From positions 1,054,001 through 1,118,000 of the forward strand of contig JAHYIO010000003.1 of assembly GCA_020543525.1 (NCBI GenBank): 64,000 nt of DNA, written 5' to 3'. Below, one piece after another: positions 55,582 to 64,000 of the stretch. Made by a program: the position numbers and the translations under genes. The DNA is from Coriolopsis trogii. Lineage: Eukaryota; Basidiomycota; Agaricomycetes; Polyporales; Polyporaceae. Each line of letters starts with the position of its first letter. Within the stretch, counting starts at the first letter, position 1. The notes under the pieces were generated by a model. The model worked only from the letters and a program-made list of their open reading frames with translations. It had not been told where the DNA came from and did no database searches.

Positions 55582-57378
55582 ATGTACAATCAGCGCGGTA
55601 CATTCCCGATTCGTTTCGTTGCCCGAAGCCATACTGTAACACATCGAACGCAACGCAATCGATACGCCGCGCCTATCGGGAGCGGTCCTGTGACGGATCC
55701 GCTGAGACCCTTTCCAATAAATCAATTACCCAGCGAACTTCTCGTCAAGGTCTTCAGCCTCGTCAACCCCAACCCCGACCCTCCGTCCTGGCCTATCATC
55801 CCGTACTGGCTCGTTCTCGGAGCAGTCTGCCGTCAATGGCGCGACGTCATCCTCAACAATGCGGTGTTTTGGCGCATCGTCGATGTCAGAGAGCGTTATC
55901 ACCCAGAATGGCTAGCGCTCCGCTTGGAGCGTTCCAAGAAGGCGCCCATGCAGGTGCGGTTCCAACCTAACATTCAGGACCTTCAAGTTTCGCAGTCACT
56001 GCGGAGCCTTGCCGGACACCTCGACCACATCTCCGACCTGACCGTCTTCAACATGCTCGTCGACCTACTGTCCTCTCCCGTGATCACCCCGGACCCGATG
56101 CCCATACTCAATTCGCTCAATCTCGCGGTCCGCTCCCGAGACCCACAGCAGATTGGTACATACACCCTCCCGACACTCGACATCCCAGACGGGTATTTGC
56201 CTGCTCTACGGAACATCGGCTTGATAGGCATGGGCATCAAAGCCCCCCCGATGGTGTTCGCCGGACTACGGGTGCTTATCTTGGAAGGATGGAACAGTTT
56301 CGCGGTCAACAACACCACCTCGAACTTCCTGACTATGTTGAAGGAATGCGTGTCTTTGGAAGTCCTCATCATAACACACGTCTATGGCACTCTAGTCGTC
56401 GATATAGAGCAGGGTGCTGGGCCGGTGGTCACACTTCCGACGGTTCGCTCGGTCAGGATCACCGAGAAGCTCCCTCAGCAGATCGCTCATCTCCTCTCGC
56501 ACATGGTCCTGTCTGCCACCATCGAGCTCAAACTTCAGATGACCTCCCCCGTGTTGGAGCAAACCGACGACCAGCTGGGCTTTGTGGAGGACATGCTTCC
56601 CGATGAGCCCTTCAGGGACCGGCTGGCGATCTTGCGCGCATTCACGACCCTCAAGGTACAGGTCGACAGCGAGGCGAGTGACTGGGTCAATGCCATCGAA
56701 GGCGTCGTGCAACAAGAGAATTGGATCCTCGGCAGTTTCGTGGTGACCGTCCCCGACACGCTGCTCGCCACAAGGTACATCTACCCATACACGCTCCAGT
56801 GCCTCCAGGACTTGTTCCCGTGCGGATCCACGCTCAGGTCCCTCGTCTGTATCGGAGACATCGACCTGGTAGAGACTGACGTCTGGGCCGACGAGCTGCT
56901 CCCGCACTACCCACGACTCCAGAGCCTCATCGTGGACGATCAACAGTTTGGTGGTAGCATGTGCAACCTGTTCGATGCGCTGTCTCGTGTTGGATCCGCT
57001 CCCAAGACCGCGGCAGGGCAAGACCCGGACTCCGTGCACGTCAAGCCAGTGTGCCCGATGTTGGCGAACGTATTTGTGCGCAACGCTCGGGCCGATCTGG
57101 CAGGCCTGGCGAAGGTCGGGACGTGCCTCAGAACGCGCATCGCTGCAGGCGTGCCCCTCCGCTCGTTGACCCTGCGCTTGGAAGAGCCCGACGGACAGGA
57201 CAGAGCTGCCGAGCGCCACTACAGCGCGGAAGAGCTCGCACGGATGCGTGACGGCTACCGCGACGAGATCGTCAGTCTTATGCCAGGGCTCTGTGATTTG
57301 TACATTCTGGACAACAAGGTGGAAGCGGACGTCGAGTACAGGTTCTCGCGTATATGGGACTTTGTCACTCCTTGGTGA
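55582..57378 (+). CDS. F-box protein 3 (tandem F-box/LRR family)
   Basis: A single-exon frame of 598 residues. The F-box reads INQLPSELLVKVFSLVNPN, PYWLVLGAVCRQWRDVILNN and AVFWRIVDVRERYHPEWLAL. LRR parts include LPALRNIGLIGMGI, LRVLILEGWNSF, SLEVLIITHVYGTL and YPRLQSLIVDDQQFG. It differs from F-box 2 mainly in the exposed repeat faces and in the linker around PVLEQTDDQLGFVED, while the F-box itself is nearly unchanged. That is the pattern expected when substrate-binding surfaces diverge after duplication (inference). It converges on the intact CPD1-type gene 206 bp downstream. Confidence 0.9.
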   Translation: MYNQRGTFPIRFVARSHTVTHRTQRNRYAAPIGSGPVTDPLRPFPINQLPSELLVKVFSLVNPNPDPPSWPIIPYWLVLGAVCRQWRDVILNNAVFWRIVDVRERYHPEWLALRLERSKKAPMQVRFQPNIQDLQVSQSLRSLAGHLDHISDLTVFNMLVDLLSSPVITPDPMPILNSLNLAVRSRDPQQIGTYTLPTLDIPDGYLPALRNIGLIGMGIKAPPMVFAGLRVLILEGWNSFAVNNTTSNFLTMLKECVSLEVLIITHVYGTLVVDIEQGAGPVVTLPTVRSVRITEKLPQQIAHLLSHMVLSATIELKLQMTSPVLEQTDDQLGFVEDMLPDEPFRDRLAILRAFTTLKVQVDSEASDWVNAIEGVVQQENWILGSFVVTVPDTLLATRYIYPYTLQCLQDLFPCGSTLRSLVCIGDIDLVETDVWADELLPHYPRLQSLIVDDQQFGGSMCNLFDALSRVGSAPKTAAGQDPDSVHVKPVCPMLANVFVRNARADLAGLAKVGTCLRTRIAAGVPLRSLTLRLEEPDGQDRAAERHYSAEELARMRDGYRDEIVSLMPGLCDLYILDNKVEADVEYRFSRIWDFVTPW

Positions 57379-57583
57379 GAACGATGTCCAGACTGCCTCA
57401 TGCGTGCGCCCCAATGTTGTACTAGCTTTAAATCCTCAAGCATCCACGTCCCGTGGTCTAATGAACTAGTGACTTGCATGTCGCATTCAACGATACAGCT
57501 TTGGAATAATGGAATGATCTTAGCAATCGCCAGATAGCGAGAGTAACAGAGGGACAATCAGACCGTTGATCTACCAACGAGCA

Positions 57584-58290
57584 TCACTTCGCCAGCGGAA
57601 ACTTCTCCATCACCTCCCATCCCTCGACCGGGCCCTCGCACCTAACCATCCAGATCTCCTCCCCCACGAACCCCTCGAGGAGCTCCGGGTCCCGTTCACC
57701 CCCACCCTCATCACCAAAGCACGCGAGGCCCACCGCCCGCGCCTCGTCCCTCCCACTCTCCAACACGCGCAGCTCGCTCCTCAGCCTCCGCGCCGTACGC
57801 TCGCGCTCCCCCGCGTCCGCCTCATCGATGTAGTACAGCGACAGGTGCGCAACGGGCGGGACGGCCGCGGACGCCCCGAGCGCCGCGCGGAGGCGGTCCC
57901 GCAGCGTCTCGAGCGGCGAGCCGGGCGGGGAGCGCACGGCGACGTAGACGGACGTGAAGTACCTGTCGCCCACCTCGAGCGACTTGAACAGGACGGGCAC
58001 CGCGGGCTGCGCGGGCGGGATGGCCGCCCGGAGCGCGTCTCTCCGAGTCGCAGCTTTGTCCGGGTCCGAGTCCGAGTCCGAGTCTGCGGGCGCACTGGCG
58101 AGGGTGACGTGCGGGGCGAAGGGCGGGAAGGAGGACGGGGAGGCGGGCGGAGATGGGGGCCGGATCTTCATCGTCGTCTCGATCTTTTTCGTCGTTGGGG
58201 CATCGGGGACGAGCCAGAGGGAGATGCCTTGGCTCGCGGTCGGCGGATTGCTCGTGGTAGTGGTCTCGCGAAGGTGGGATGCTCACCCAT
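57584..58290 (-). CDS. cpd1: 2',3'-cyclic-nucleotide phosphodiesterase, CPD1 type (2H phosphoesterase)
   Basis: Two exons, read downward: 58290-58287 (only 4 coding bases, ATGG) and 58227-57584; 215 residues. Splicing across the 59-nt intron (GTGAGC...CCAAG) restores the family N-terminus MGISLWLVPDAP; unspliced, this frame hits a TGA. The two catalytic histidine motifs of the 2H superfamily are present: His41 in APHVTLAS and His129 in VAHLSLYYID, plus EVGDRYFTSVYVAV between them. The yeast homologue hydrolyses ADP-ribose 1'',2''-cyclic phosphate, the by-product of tRNA splicing, to the 1''-phosphate. An Asp/Ser repeat (DSDSDSDPD) is an insertion. A decayed copy lies at 54.5 kb. Confidence 0.88.
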
Positions 58291-58919
58291 GACGGAACTG
58301 TCGTATGTTCGAAGGGATGCGCTGGAATGAGAAGAAGGAAATTGAGCAATCTACAGATGGAGGTCGGATTGGACTACAAGCACCTCCGCTGAAAATTGTG
58401 ATGTAGGTAGAGGTCGAGTGGGGTCGCTTGGCGGTCGAAAGCAAGTCTCAAATCGAGCAGCTCAGGCGGATCACAGGCGCCAAGTACACACGTGGGTAAC
58501 CGTGGGACACACGGGGACCCACAACCCCTGCCTGCGTTGTTTCCCATGTTTTCATGTCGTGATCGTAGCGAGGGCCATCGGGTTCGCAAGCTTGCAACGC
58601 ACTCGGGACCGCAGAGTAGAGGATATATGAGCTGGATTGCAATCGATCGAGGAGTCTGTAAGTGGGGAACTGACTAGTTACGTATGAATGTATGCCTACA
58701 TCTCTCGCGTAAAGAGCGGTGTTCTTACAAGCAATGTTACAAACGGGCAAAAGGAACAGTACACGATGCATCATACATCATCCGCAACGAAGAGACGGAC
58801 CAGTCCGATATCCGAGGAGCACGAGACAGCACACTCCATAAATCAACGCCAGCCGATCCTCTCATCGAAGGAAGGACGAGCCGTGCAGAGGCTCGGCCAG
58901 CCCCACAGAAGAGGGAGGA
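58291..58919. other. Intergenic
   Basis: About 630 bases containing the promoter of the phosphodiesterase gene and the 3' side of the DUF1776 gene. No coding exon is supported. Confidence 0.4.
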
Positions 58920-59079
58920 TCAAGCAGCCTCCTTCAAGCTCACCCAAGACTCACCCACCCCTGAGCCGTACCCCTCATTGCTGCTCTCCACGTCCGCCTC
59001 ACTCCCTGTCTCCGAGTGCTCGTGTTCGCTGTCCGTCCCTTCCGCCTTCTCCCCCGCTCCCGCTGTCGATGCCGCCGTC

Positions 59080-59112
<33 letters not shown>

Positions 59113-60895
59113 GGCGCATGCACAGTACCAGCAGCAGCGGCAGTCGCAGGCGGCGGCAAGATGACGCGCGGCGGGACAGGCAAAAGTGCATTTCGGATGG
59201 ACACGAGTAGATAGGGTATGTTCAGCACCGCGTCGAGCACGAGCGCCGGCAAATGCGAAGCGATCGCGTACGTGTGCGCTACACGCGAAAGAACCGCCGT
59301 AAGCATCCCGCCATCGCACATCATGGCACAAACGGGAACGGAGAAAGGAAAGCACGCTCACCTCCAGCCCCGACAACGACCCTGTCCCCGCGCACGAACT
59401 CGTGCAACCTCCCGAGGGCGAGCCAGAGGTGACCCGCCCGCCGTCCGCCGCTCTTCCGTCCGTTCCCGACGATATCGACGACGGTGTCCACAAAGACAGA
59501 CACCTCGCTCGGCTTCCGCCTCATGCTCTGCGCACCGCCATGTTCGAGCAACGAGCCAAACGCCGCCCCGTACGCCGCCTGTTCCGCTGGGGTCCACCCC
59601 TCCACCGACCGCCTCAGCCCCTCGCCAACAGCGCCCCCAGCAGCGGGACCCACGGCGCCGACGTCGACGACGACGACCTTGACGTTGCGCATGGCCTCTG
59701 CGGCCTCCGAGCCCGTACCCGAAGAAGACGCAGCGCGGATCTCGCGCCGGAGGACCTCGACTCCGCGCAGAGTCGCCGCGGCGCTCATCGCCTGAGCACT
59801 AGCAAAAGGCAGTCCGACGCGTGCGTCCGTCGCAGGCAGGCAGACGACGATGCTCTGCCTGCCCGCCCCATTCGCGTACGCGTCCCGCGCGCGGGCGGGC
59901 GACGCACGGAGCAGGGGCAGGAGGGCCTGTATGACTTGCAGGGGCGTGATGTGCGTGGCTTGGAGGTAGTCGGAGTAGGCGCCGCGTAGGTTCAGGTGCT
60001 CGAGGGGGGCGGGCGGCGGGACTTGTGAGGGGCTTGGCAGGGTAAGGAGGGAGACGACGGAGTGCACGTAGAGGTGGGTCGTGGGCGGCGCGTGCGGGTC
60101 GCCTGAGGCGGTCAGGGGAAATTTGCGGGACATGGTGGATGCGAGTGAGCGAAGGAAGAAGGGGATCGTCTCCGGCTGGTCGTAGAGAAATGAGCGGATG
60201 GCTGCAGGAACAGAGCTGGGGGACGTACCTCTGTGGGGTCGAGGACGAGCGCACGGACGTATCCGTGGCATTTGCTCTCTATCTCGTCGACGGACTCGGG
60301 GGCAGAAACGCTTGTGATCACAATGTAGCCCTTTTTCTCGAGATCGAGTACAAGAGGGAGGCCGAGCGGGGAGTCACCGCCGAGGACGACTGGGTGATAG
60401 GAGTGTAAGTCCTGAGACGAGTGCGGATTCAAGAAGCAAAGCCGGAGTGAATCGGGATCACTTGAGTATGTACTCACCGACGACCTGTCTCCGCTCTGTG
60501 CTAGCAGCGGCAGCATGCTTGCGTGCGGTGGCTCTCGTTCTGTGCTTGATGCGGGGATGAGCGTACCCGACAAGAAGGCCGGCACCGATGACGCCTACGC
60601 CGAGGCCAGCAAGAGTCCAGGGGTGATCGGCGACCCAATCAGCAGTCTCCTCAAGGAAGGATTTCGGAGGGGGCGGAGGGGGCGGTGGAGGAGGGACTTC
60701 GAACGCTCCGAGGCTCTTTAAGGAGGCAGGGACGGCCTGGGGACTGTGTCGGAGAACATCCTGCCAGAGACGATTGATGGTCTCGGAGACTCTTGGGAGA
60801 TCTGGGGTAGCGGCAGATAGGGAGGAAAGGATGAGCTCTTCGACGTTTTCGAGGTAGTCCTCGATCTGGTCGATGGTCGGGAGAACAAGAGGCAT
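58920..60895 (-). CDS. DUF1776 family protein (short-chain dehydrogenase-like, one membrane segment)
   Basis: Four exons, read downward: 60895-60485, 60411-60229, 60175-59362 and 59278-58920; about 588 residues. N-terminus: MPLVLPTIDQIEDYLENVEE, a Pro-11 run, then a membrane segment at about residues 93-112 (PWTLAGLGVGVIGAGLLV). The Rossmann-type start is VVLGGDSPLGLPLVLDLEKK, with GYIVITSV. Later parts are FPLTASGDPHAPPTTHLYVH, VIQALLPLLRASPAR and RQSIVVCLPATDARVGLPFA, all typical of DUF1776. The tail contains a 10-Ala run encoded by the CAG/GCT repeat at 59081-59110, then acidic residues. Biochemical role unknown. The first donor is uncertain: the strong GTGAGT at 60477 leaves a phase mismatch, whereas GTCGTC at 60484 closes the frame. 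Confidence 0.85.
59081..59110. repeat. (CAG)10 trinucleotide repeat, codes polyalanine on the minus strand
   Basis: Ten perfect CAG units on the plus strand. In the DUF1776 reading frame they are GCT codons and yield the alanine run in the C-terminal region. Confidence 0.9.
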
Positions 60896-61578
60896 GGCGA
60901 GCAAAGTGGAGAATGCTTCGCGAGAGGGATGAGAGGAAGTGTGCGGGACCAGTCGCGGGATTGTGTGCGGCTTAAGGCATCCCGGACCGCGGCCAGGCCG
61001 ACGGAGAACGCGTCTCCGGCGTCTCTGCGGGGCGTGGTGCCGGAGGTCTCGCTCATCCTCGGCGCACACTCTCGTCGTCGGCCAACGACTGCAGCGATGT
61101 CGACATCGTTCTCAATGGCCCTGACACAGACAACATGCCGTGCAACACGACAGCGATCCGGCTGCTGGTGAATCGTCGGAGGACATTGGAGGGAGAAGAC
61201 GCACGTGACCGTGTCTGCGCGTAAACCCTCTGGCACCGCGTCCTGAGGGAACGCCGACGGTTGCGAGCACGACGTCGACAGTCTCTGCCACGACCTCGAC
61301 GGTGTGCTGGACTGGAGTCGAGCGACCGGCGACCTCTCTCTCTCCGCCAACAAAAGCTGGCCATTGCTGGTGGCCTCACCTCGCACTTGCCGCTGACCCA
61401 GGTCGACTCGGAGTCAATCACTGCTGCGACGCTACACACGTTCCTCTCCTCCGACTTCTCCCACCGCGCCCCCCTCTTGTTTACGTGAACACGACCGTTC
61501 CCGTCCCAGCTGCACATTCCTGACCATCCCAGCCAGCTTCCTGTACATCCTAGACGCCTCGCAGCGAAATATAGCGCG
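60896..61578. promoter_or_regulatory. Divergent promoter, DUF1776 gene / TLC gene
   Basis: 683 bases between divergent start codons. Overlapping short frames on both strands show no recognisable protein. Confidence 0.45.
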
Positions 61579-62946
61579 ATGTACGTCCCTCCGCCTCAGT
61601 CGCCGTCCGCCATGGCTCTCCACCTCCCCTTCAGCCACTTCCTCACCTCCGTCGCACAACCCATCGCCCGCCTCCTTCGTCTCCCCCATCTCTCGGAGCA
61701 CTTCCCCACTCTCTTCTATGCGTTCCTCGCCTTCACCGCACTCCACTTGTATATTTCCCCTTTCCTCAGCGCACGCATCTTCCCCATAAGCTACGGCAAG
61801 CTTCGCAGCCGTCGCGCGATCAACCAATGGTATGTTGTCCATCCCTCCACTTCCGCTCAATGACTGACATGCTGCCAGGAATATCCAAGTAGTTTCCCTT
61901 CTCCATGTCTTCGTCGTTCTCCCCCTCGCGTTCAGCTGCTTCCGCTCAGAGACGCTCAAGAATGATAAGCTATGGGGTTGGGATGATCGCGTAGGGACGA
62001 CTGTAGCAGTCGCATGCGGGTGAGTGACATGTGTCTCCAACGTGCCCCCACCATCCCGGCCGACGTTGCCATCCTGGCCAGCTATTTCCTTTGGGATTCA
62101 CTCGACGCCGCTATCAACTTTGATGACTTTGGCTTCCTCGTTCACGGTACGTGCCCAAGCTCTCGACGTGTTCTCCTCTCAGACAGCTCTCCCTTGTCAG
62201 GCATCTCGTGCTTGACACTGTACATGATGACCTTCGTGAGTCATCCCCCCCTATCTGAGTCAATCCCTGACTGATGGCCTGCATTTCAGCGGCCCTTCCT
62301 CGGGTACTTCGCACCCCGATTCCTGTCCTGGGAGCTGTACGTACTACCCTTTCACGTGTCATCTCCTCCTAGGTTTGAACATTTGTCTTATCAGGAGCAC
62401 CATCTTCTTGAACATTCACCGGTCAGCACATGACATATCTCCGCTACGCGTCTCGTGAACTCAAGTTCCTTCATTTCCCTTCCTCATCCTCCCCTCAAAC
62501 CTTTTGGTAGCTTCCTGGACAAGACCGGATACACCGGTAGCAGGGCGCAATGGATCAACGGTGTCATCCTCCTCTCGACCTTCTTCTTCGTCCGGATCGT
62601 GTACGGCTGGTACCTCACCGTCGATTTCATGCGCGAGCTCTACATCGCGCGCGCGGACCTGCCCTTGCCCTACCTCCTCGCGTTCGCCATCGGCAACCTC
62701 ATGCTCAACTCGCTCAACCTCATCTGGTGAGTCGTCGCCCCATCTGTCGCGCGCGACTGCTACGCGACCAGAGCATAGGGAGTGCGAGATGCTGATCAAT
62801 TTCGGCTTGTGCGTTCGTACAGGTTCTACAAGATGATCTTCGCAGTGCGCAAGCGGTTCGATGGTGAGGCGAAGCCGCTCCAGTCTGCCGAGGCCGCTCC
62901 TGTCAACGCGGACGCTGCGTCCGCCGTCTCGACCGGCTCGCATTAA
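61579..62946 (+). CDS. TLC-domain membrane protein (TRAM/LAG1/CLN8 superfamily, TMEM56-like)
   Basis: Eight exons: 61579-61829, 61879-62019, 62082-62146, 62201-62235, 62290-62336, 62395-62421, 62511-62726 and 62823-62946; 301 residues. Hydrophobic segments: FYAFLAFTALHLYISPFL, VVSLLHVFVVLPLAF, VGTTVAVACGYFLWDSLD, ISCLTLYMMTF, GVILLSTFFFVRIVYGWYL and LLAFAIGNLMLNSLNLIWFY. FLWDS, the F-x-H-G context (FGFLVHGISC) and FLNIHRFLDKTG correspond to the TLC-domain core. The tail is basic then Ala/Ser-rich and cytosolic. Relatives are ER or plasma-membrane proteins in lipid metabolism; the ceramide-synthase Lag1 motif (paired His) is not seen, so it is a TMEM56-type member of unknown activity. Confidence 0.88.
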
Positions 62947-63302
62947 GCTGTTCCTCCACGTCCCCCCGACCGACTCAAACTGCTCCAAAGCACGGGTATA
63001 TGCAAGCCCGCTCCGCTCGCGCTCGCTCCCCGTCAAAGATACCGAAGGGTTTCGTACTGTCGCTGTCTGTGATGACCGAATGACAAGTAAAATACGGGTC
63101 TAATTGTTGTCTCGACTAATCCTGTTCTCGCACTGATGTAGACGGCCCCGTCCGTCGGGGCCACTTGTGTGTGATCTAATGCCATGCCCGTGTCACCGAC
63201 GTTCGCAGTGCGCACTGAGATGAGAAGCTCCCCTCCGACTCCGGTCCGGTCCACGAAGGGCACCGCGGCCTCGTGTCGGCCCTCGCCACGGTCTAGAGCG
63301 CA
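62947..63302. other. Intergenic, promoter side of RING gene D
   Basis: About 360 bases between the TLC gene and the last RING gene. One frame contains Thr/Ser/Pro-rich sequence, but no zinc-finger exons like those of copies A-C were found. Confidence 0.4.
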
Positions 63303-63883
63303 ATGCGAAGAGCACGCGTTCGTCCCGCCAGCTCGCAAGCTATCCGGGAAGCAGAAGACGGGAAGCAGAAGACAGGAAACAACAATGTCTGGGGGAATGT
63401 CTCTCCCGACGACGTACACCCCCAAGCGATGCGGCCAGTGCAAGGAGGTCTTTCAAACGGGGGCCGAGCGCAGGAGTATGCGACGGACGGGGACGGACCT
63501 GTGGGCGCGTCGGATTTACACGCTCCAGAGAATGGTGCGATATCAGAGGTGAGTACTGCTTGCGCCGCTACAATCTGTATCCGACAGACGCAGGGACTGG
63601 TTGTCATGAGTATTGCATGTTCAGCAGACGAGCACCGGGGGATACCGTTGTAGAGGTTGCCTGCGGGATCCTCCCGTCGAGCCCGTCGTGACCGTCTGCG
63701 GCCACCTCTTTTGTCACCGGTGAGTCGTGGTTCATGTTGACTGGCATTCGTTCGCGGGCCGCTGGAAGTGATAGCCTCACGACTGTTTTGCATAGTTGTA
63801 TGATGCAGGCGCTAGCGGTTGGAACGAGATGTGTTGTTTGCAAGAACCCCTTCTTCATAAAGTTGCAGATGGAAGTACGGTAG
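63303..63883 (+). CDS. RING-finger protein D, short relative of the tandem RING family
   Basis: Three exons: 63303-63548, 63625-63719 and 63796-63883; 142 residues. Exon 1 encodes a polar linker (AIREAEDGKQKTGNNNVWGN). Exons 2-3 encode a RING: CRGCLRDPPVEPVVTVCGHL, FCH|RC and CVVCKNPFFIKLQMEV. The wording PVEPVVTVCGHLFCH and the phase-2 intron splitting the RING right after FCH are the same as in copies A, B and C, 25-30 kb away. The N-terminal C2H2 and Cys/His exons are absent, so this is a reduced or fragmentary family member. An alternative frame with ATG at 63385 (PKRCGQCKEVF) resembles the family's first finger but cannot be joined without a 26-nt intron. Confidence 0.65.
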
Positions 63884-64000
63884 TCAGAGCGCGACCGAGT
63901 AGGGTAACGTTACGCGTGACCGTAGGGACGGATGGTGTGTCACTTGTTCTTGGAAGCGCGGACTGAACAGAACGCTGAACTTACGTCCACGAGGTCCCTA

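Noticed and set aside
56392..57414. 340-residue minus-strand frame
   Set aside because: Antisense shadow of F-box gene 3; a matching shadow (53210-53896) occurs opposite F-box gene 2 because the two genes are similar.
1..64000. CRISPR arrays, rRNA, tRNA genes, LTR retrotransposons
   Set aside because: No regularly spaced repeats, no rRNA core sequences, no T-arm/anticodon pattern that folds, and no reverse-transcriptase or integrase motifs were found by eye.

Overview
The window is nuclear DNA from a filamentous basidiomycete, most likely an agaricomycete (inference). The evidence is many short GT-AG introns of about 45-80 nt, moderately high GC, and gene families typical of mushroom-forming fungi: WOPR regulator, CPD1-type phosphodiesterase, cupredoxin-mucin surface protein, tandem F-box genes and RING/zinc-finger genes. 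Most exon models were pieced together by hand from conserved protein motifs plus splice signals and phase, so exon ends are inferences except where noted.

Layout. 0-5 kb: 3' tail of one gene, then a gene-poor stretch. 5.2-6.5 kb: a doubtful minus-strand spliced gene. 6.5-10 kb: Gid7/WDR26, a GID E3 ligase subunit. 10-14.4 kb: nothing recognisable. 14.4-23.6 kb: conserved genes, namely Elongin A (-), a WOPR transcription factor (+) with a long leader, splicing factor Cwf18 (-) and mitochondrial translation GTPase GUF1 (+, about 20 exons). 25.4-26.3 kb: GPI-type cupredoxin. 26.8-27.3 kb: a 499-bp inverted-repeat transposon (MITE-like) with 9-bp target duplications, in the promoter of an uncharacterised gene at 27.5 kb. 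A decayed copy of that gene lies at 30.15 kb. 30.8-32.2 kb: leucine-rich F-box-type protein with no visible F-box.

32.9-38.3 kb: three tandem minus-strand paralogues encoding C2H2-like fingers, a Cys/His block and a C-terminal RING finger. A RING-only relative lies at the right end (63.3 kb). 38.5-42.7 kb: BRX1 (-), a RING/coiled-coil protein (+) and a C2H2 transcription factor (+). 44.8-49.2 kb: PPxY arrestin-like adaptor (-) and a triple-KH RNA-binding protein (+). 50.1-58.3 kb: three tandem F-box genes. The last two belong to a duplicated module, F-box gene plus convergent CPD1-type cyclic phosphodiesterase; in the first copy the phosphodiesterase is a pseudogene. 58.9-62.9 kb: DUF1776 membrane protein (-) and a TLC-domain membrane protein (+).

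Themes. Conserved single-copy genes are interleaved with fast-duplicating families (RING/zinc finger, F-box, the 27.5-kb family), several of them with pseudogene copies. Many products touch ubiquitin ligation: a GID subunit, Elongin A, five RING proteins, F-box proteins and a PPxY adaptor. No CRISPR, prokaryotic operon, rRNA or convincing tRNA was seen.
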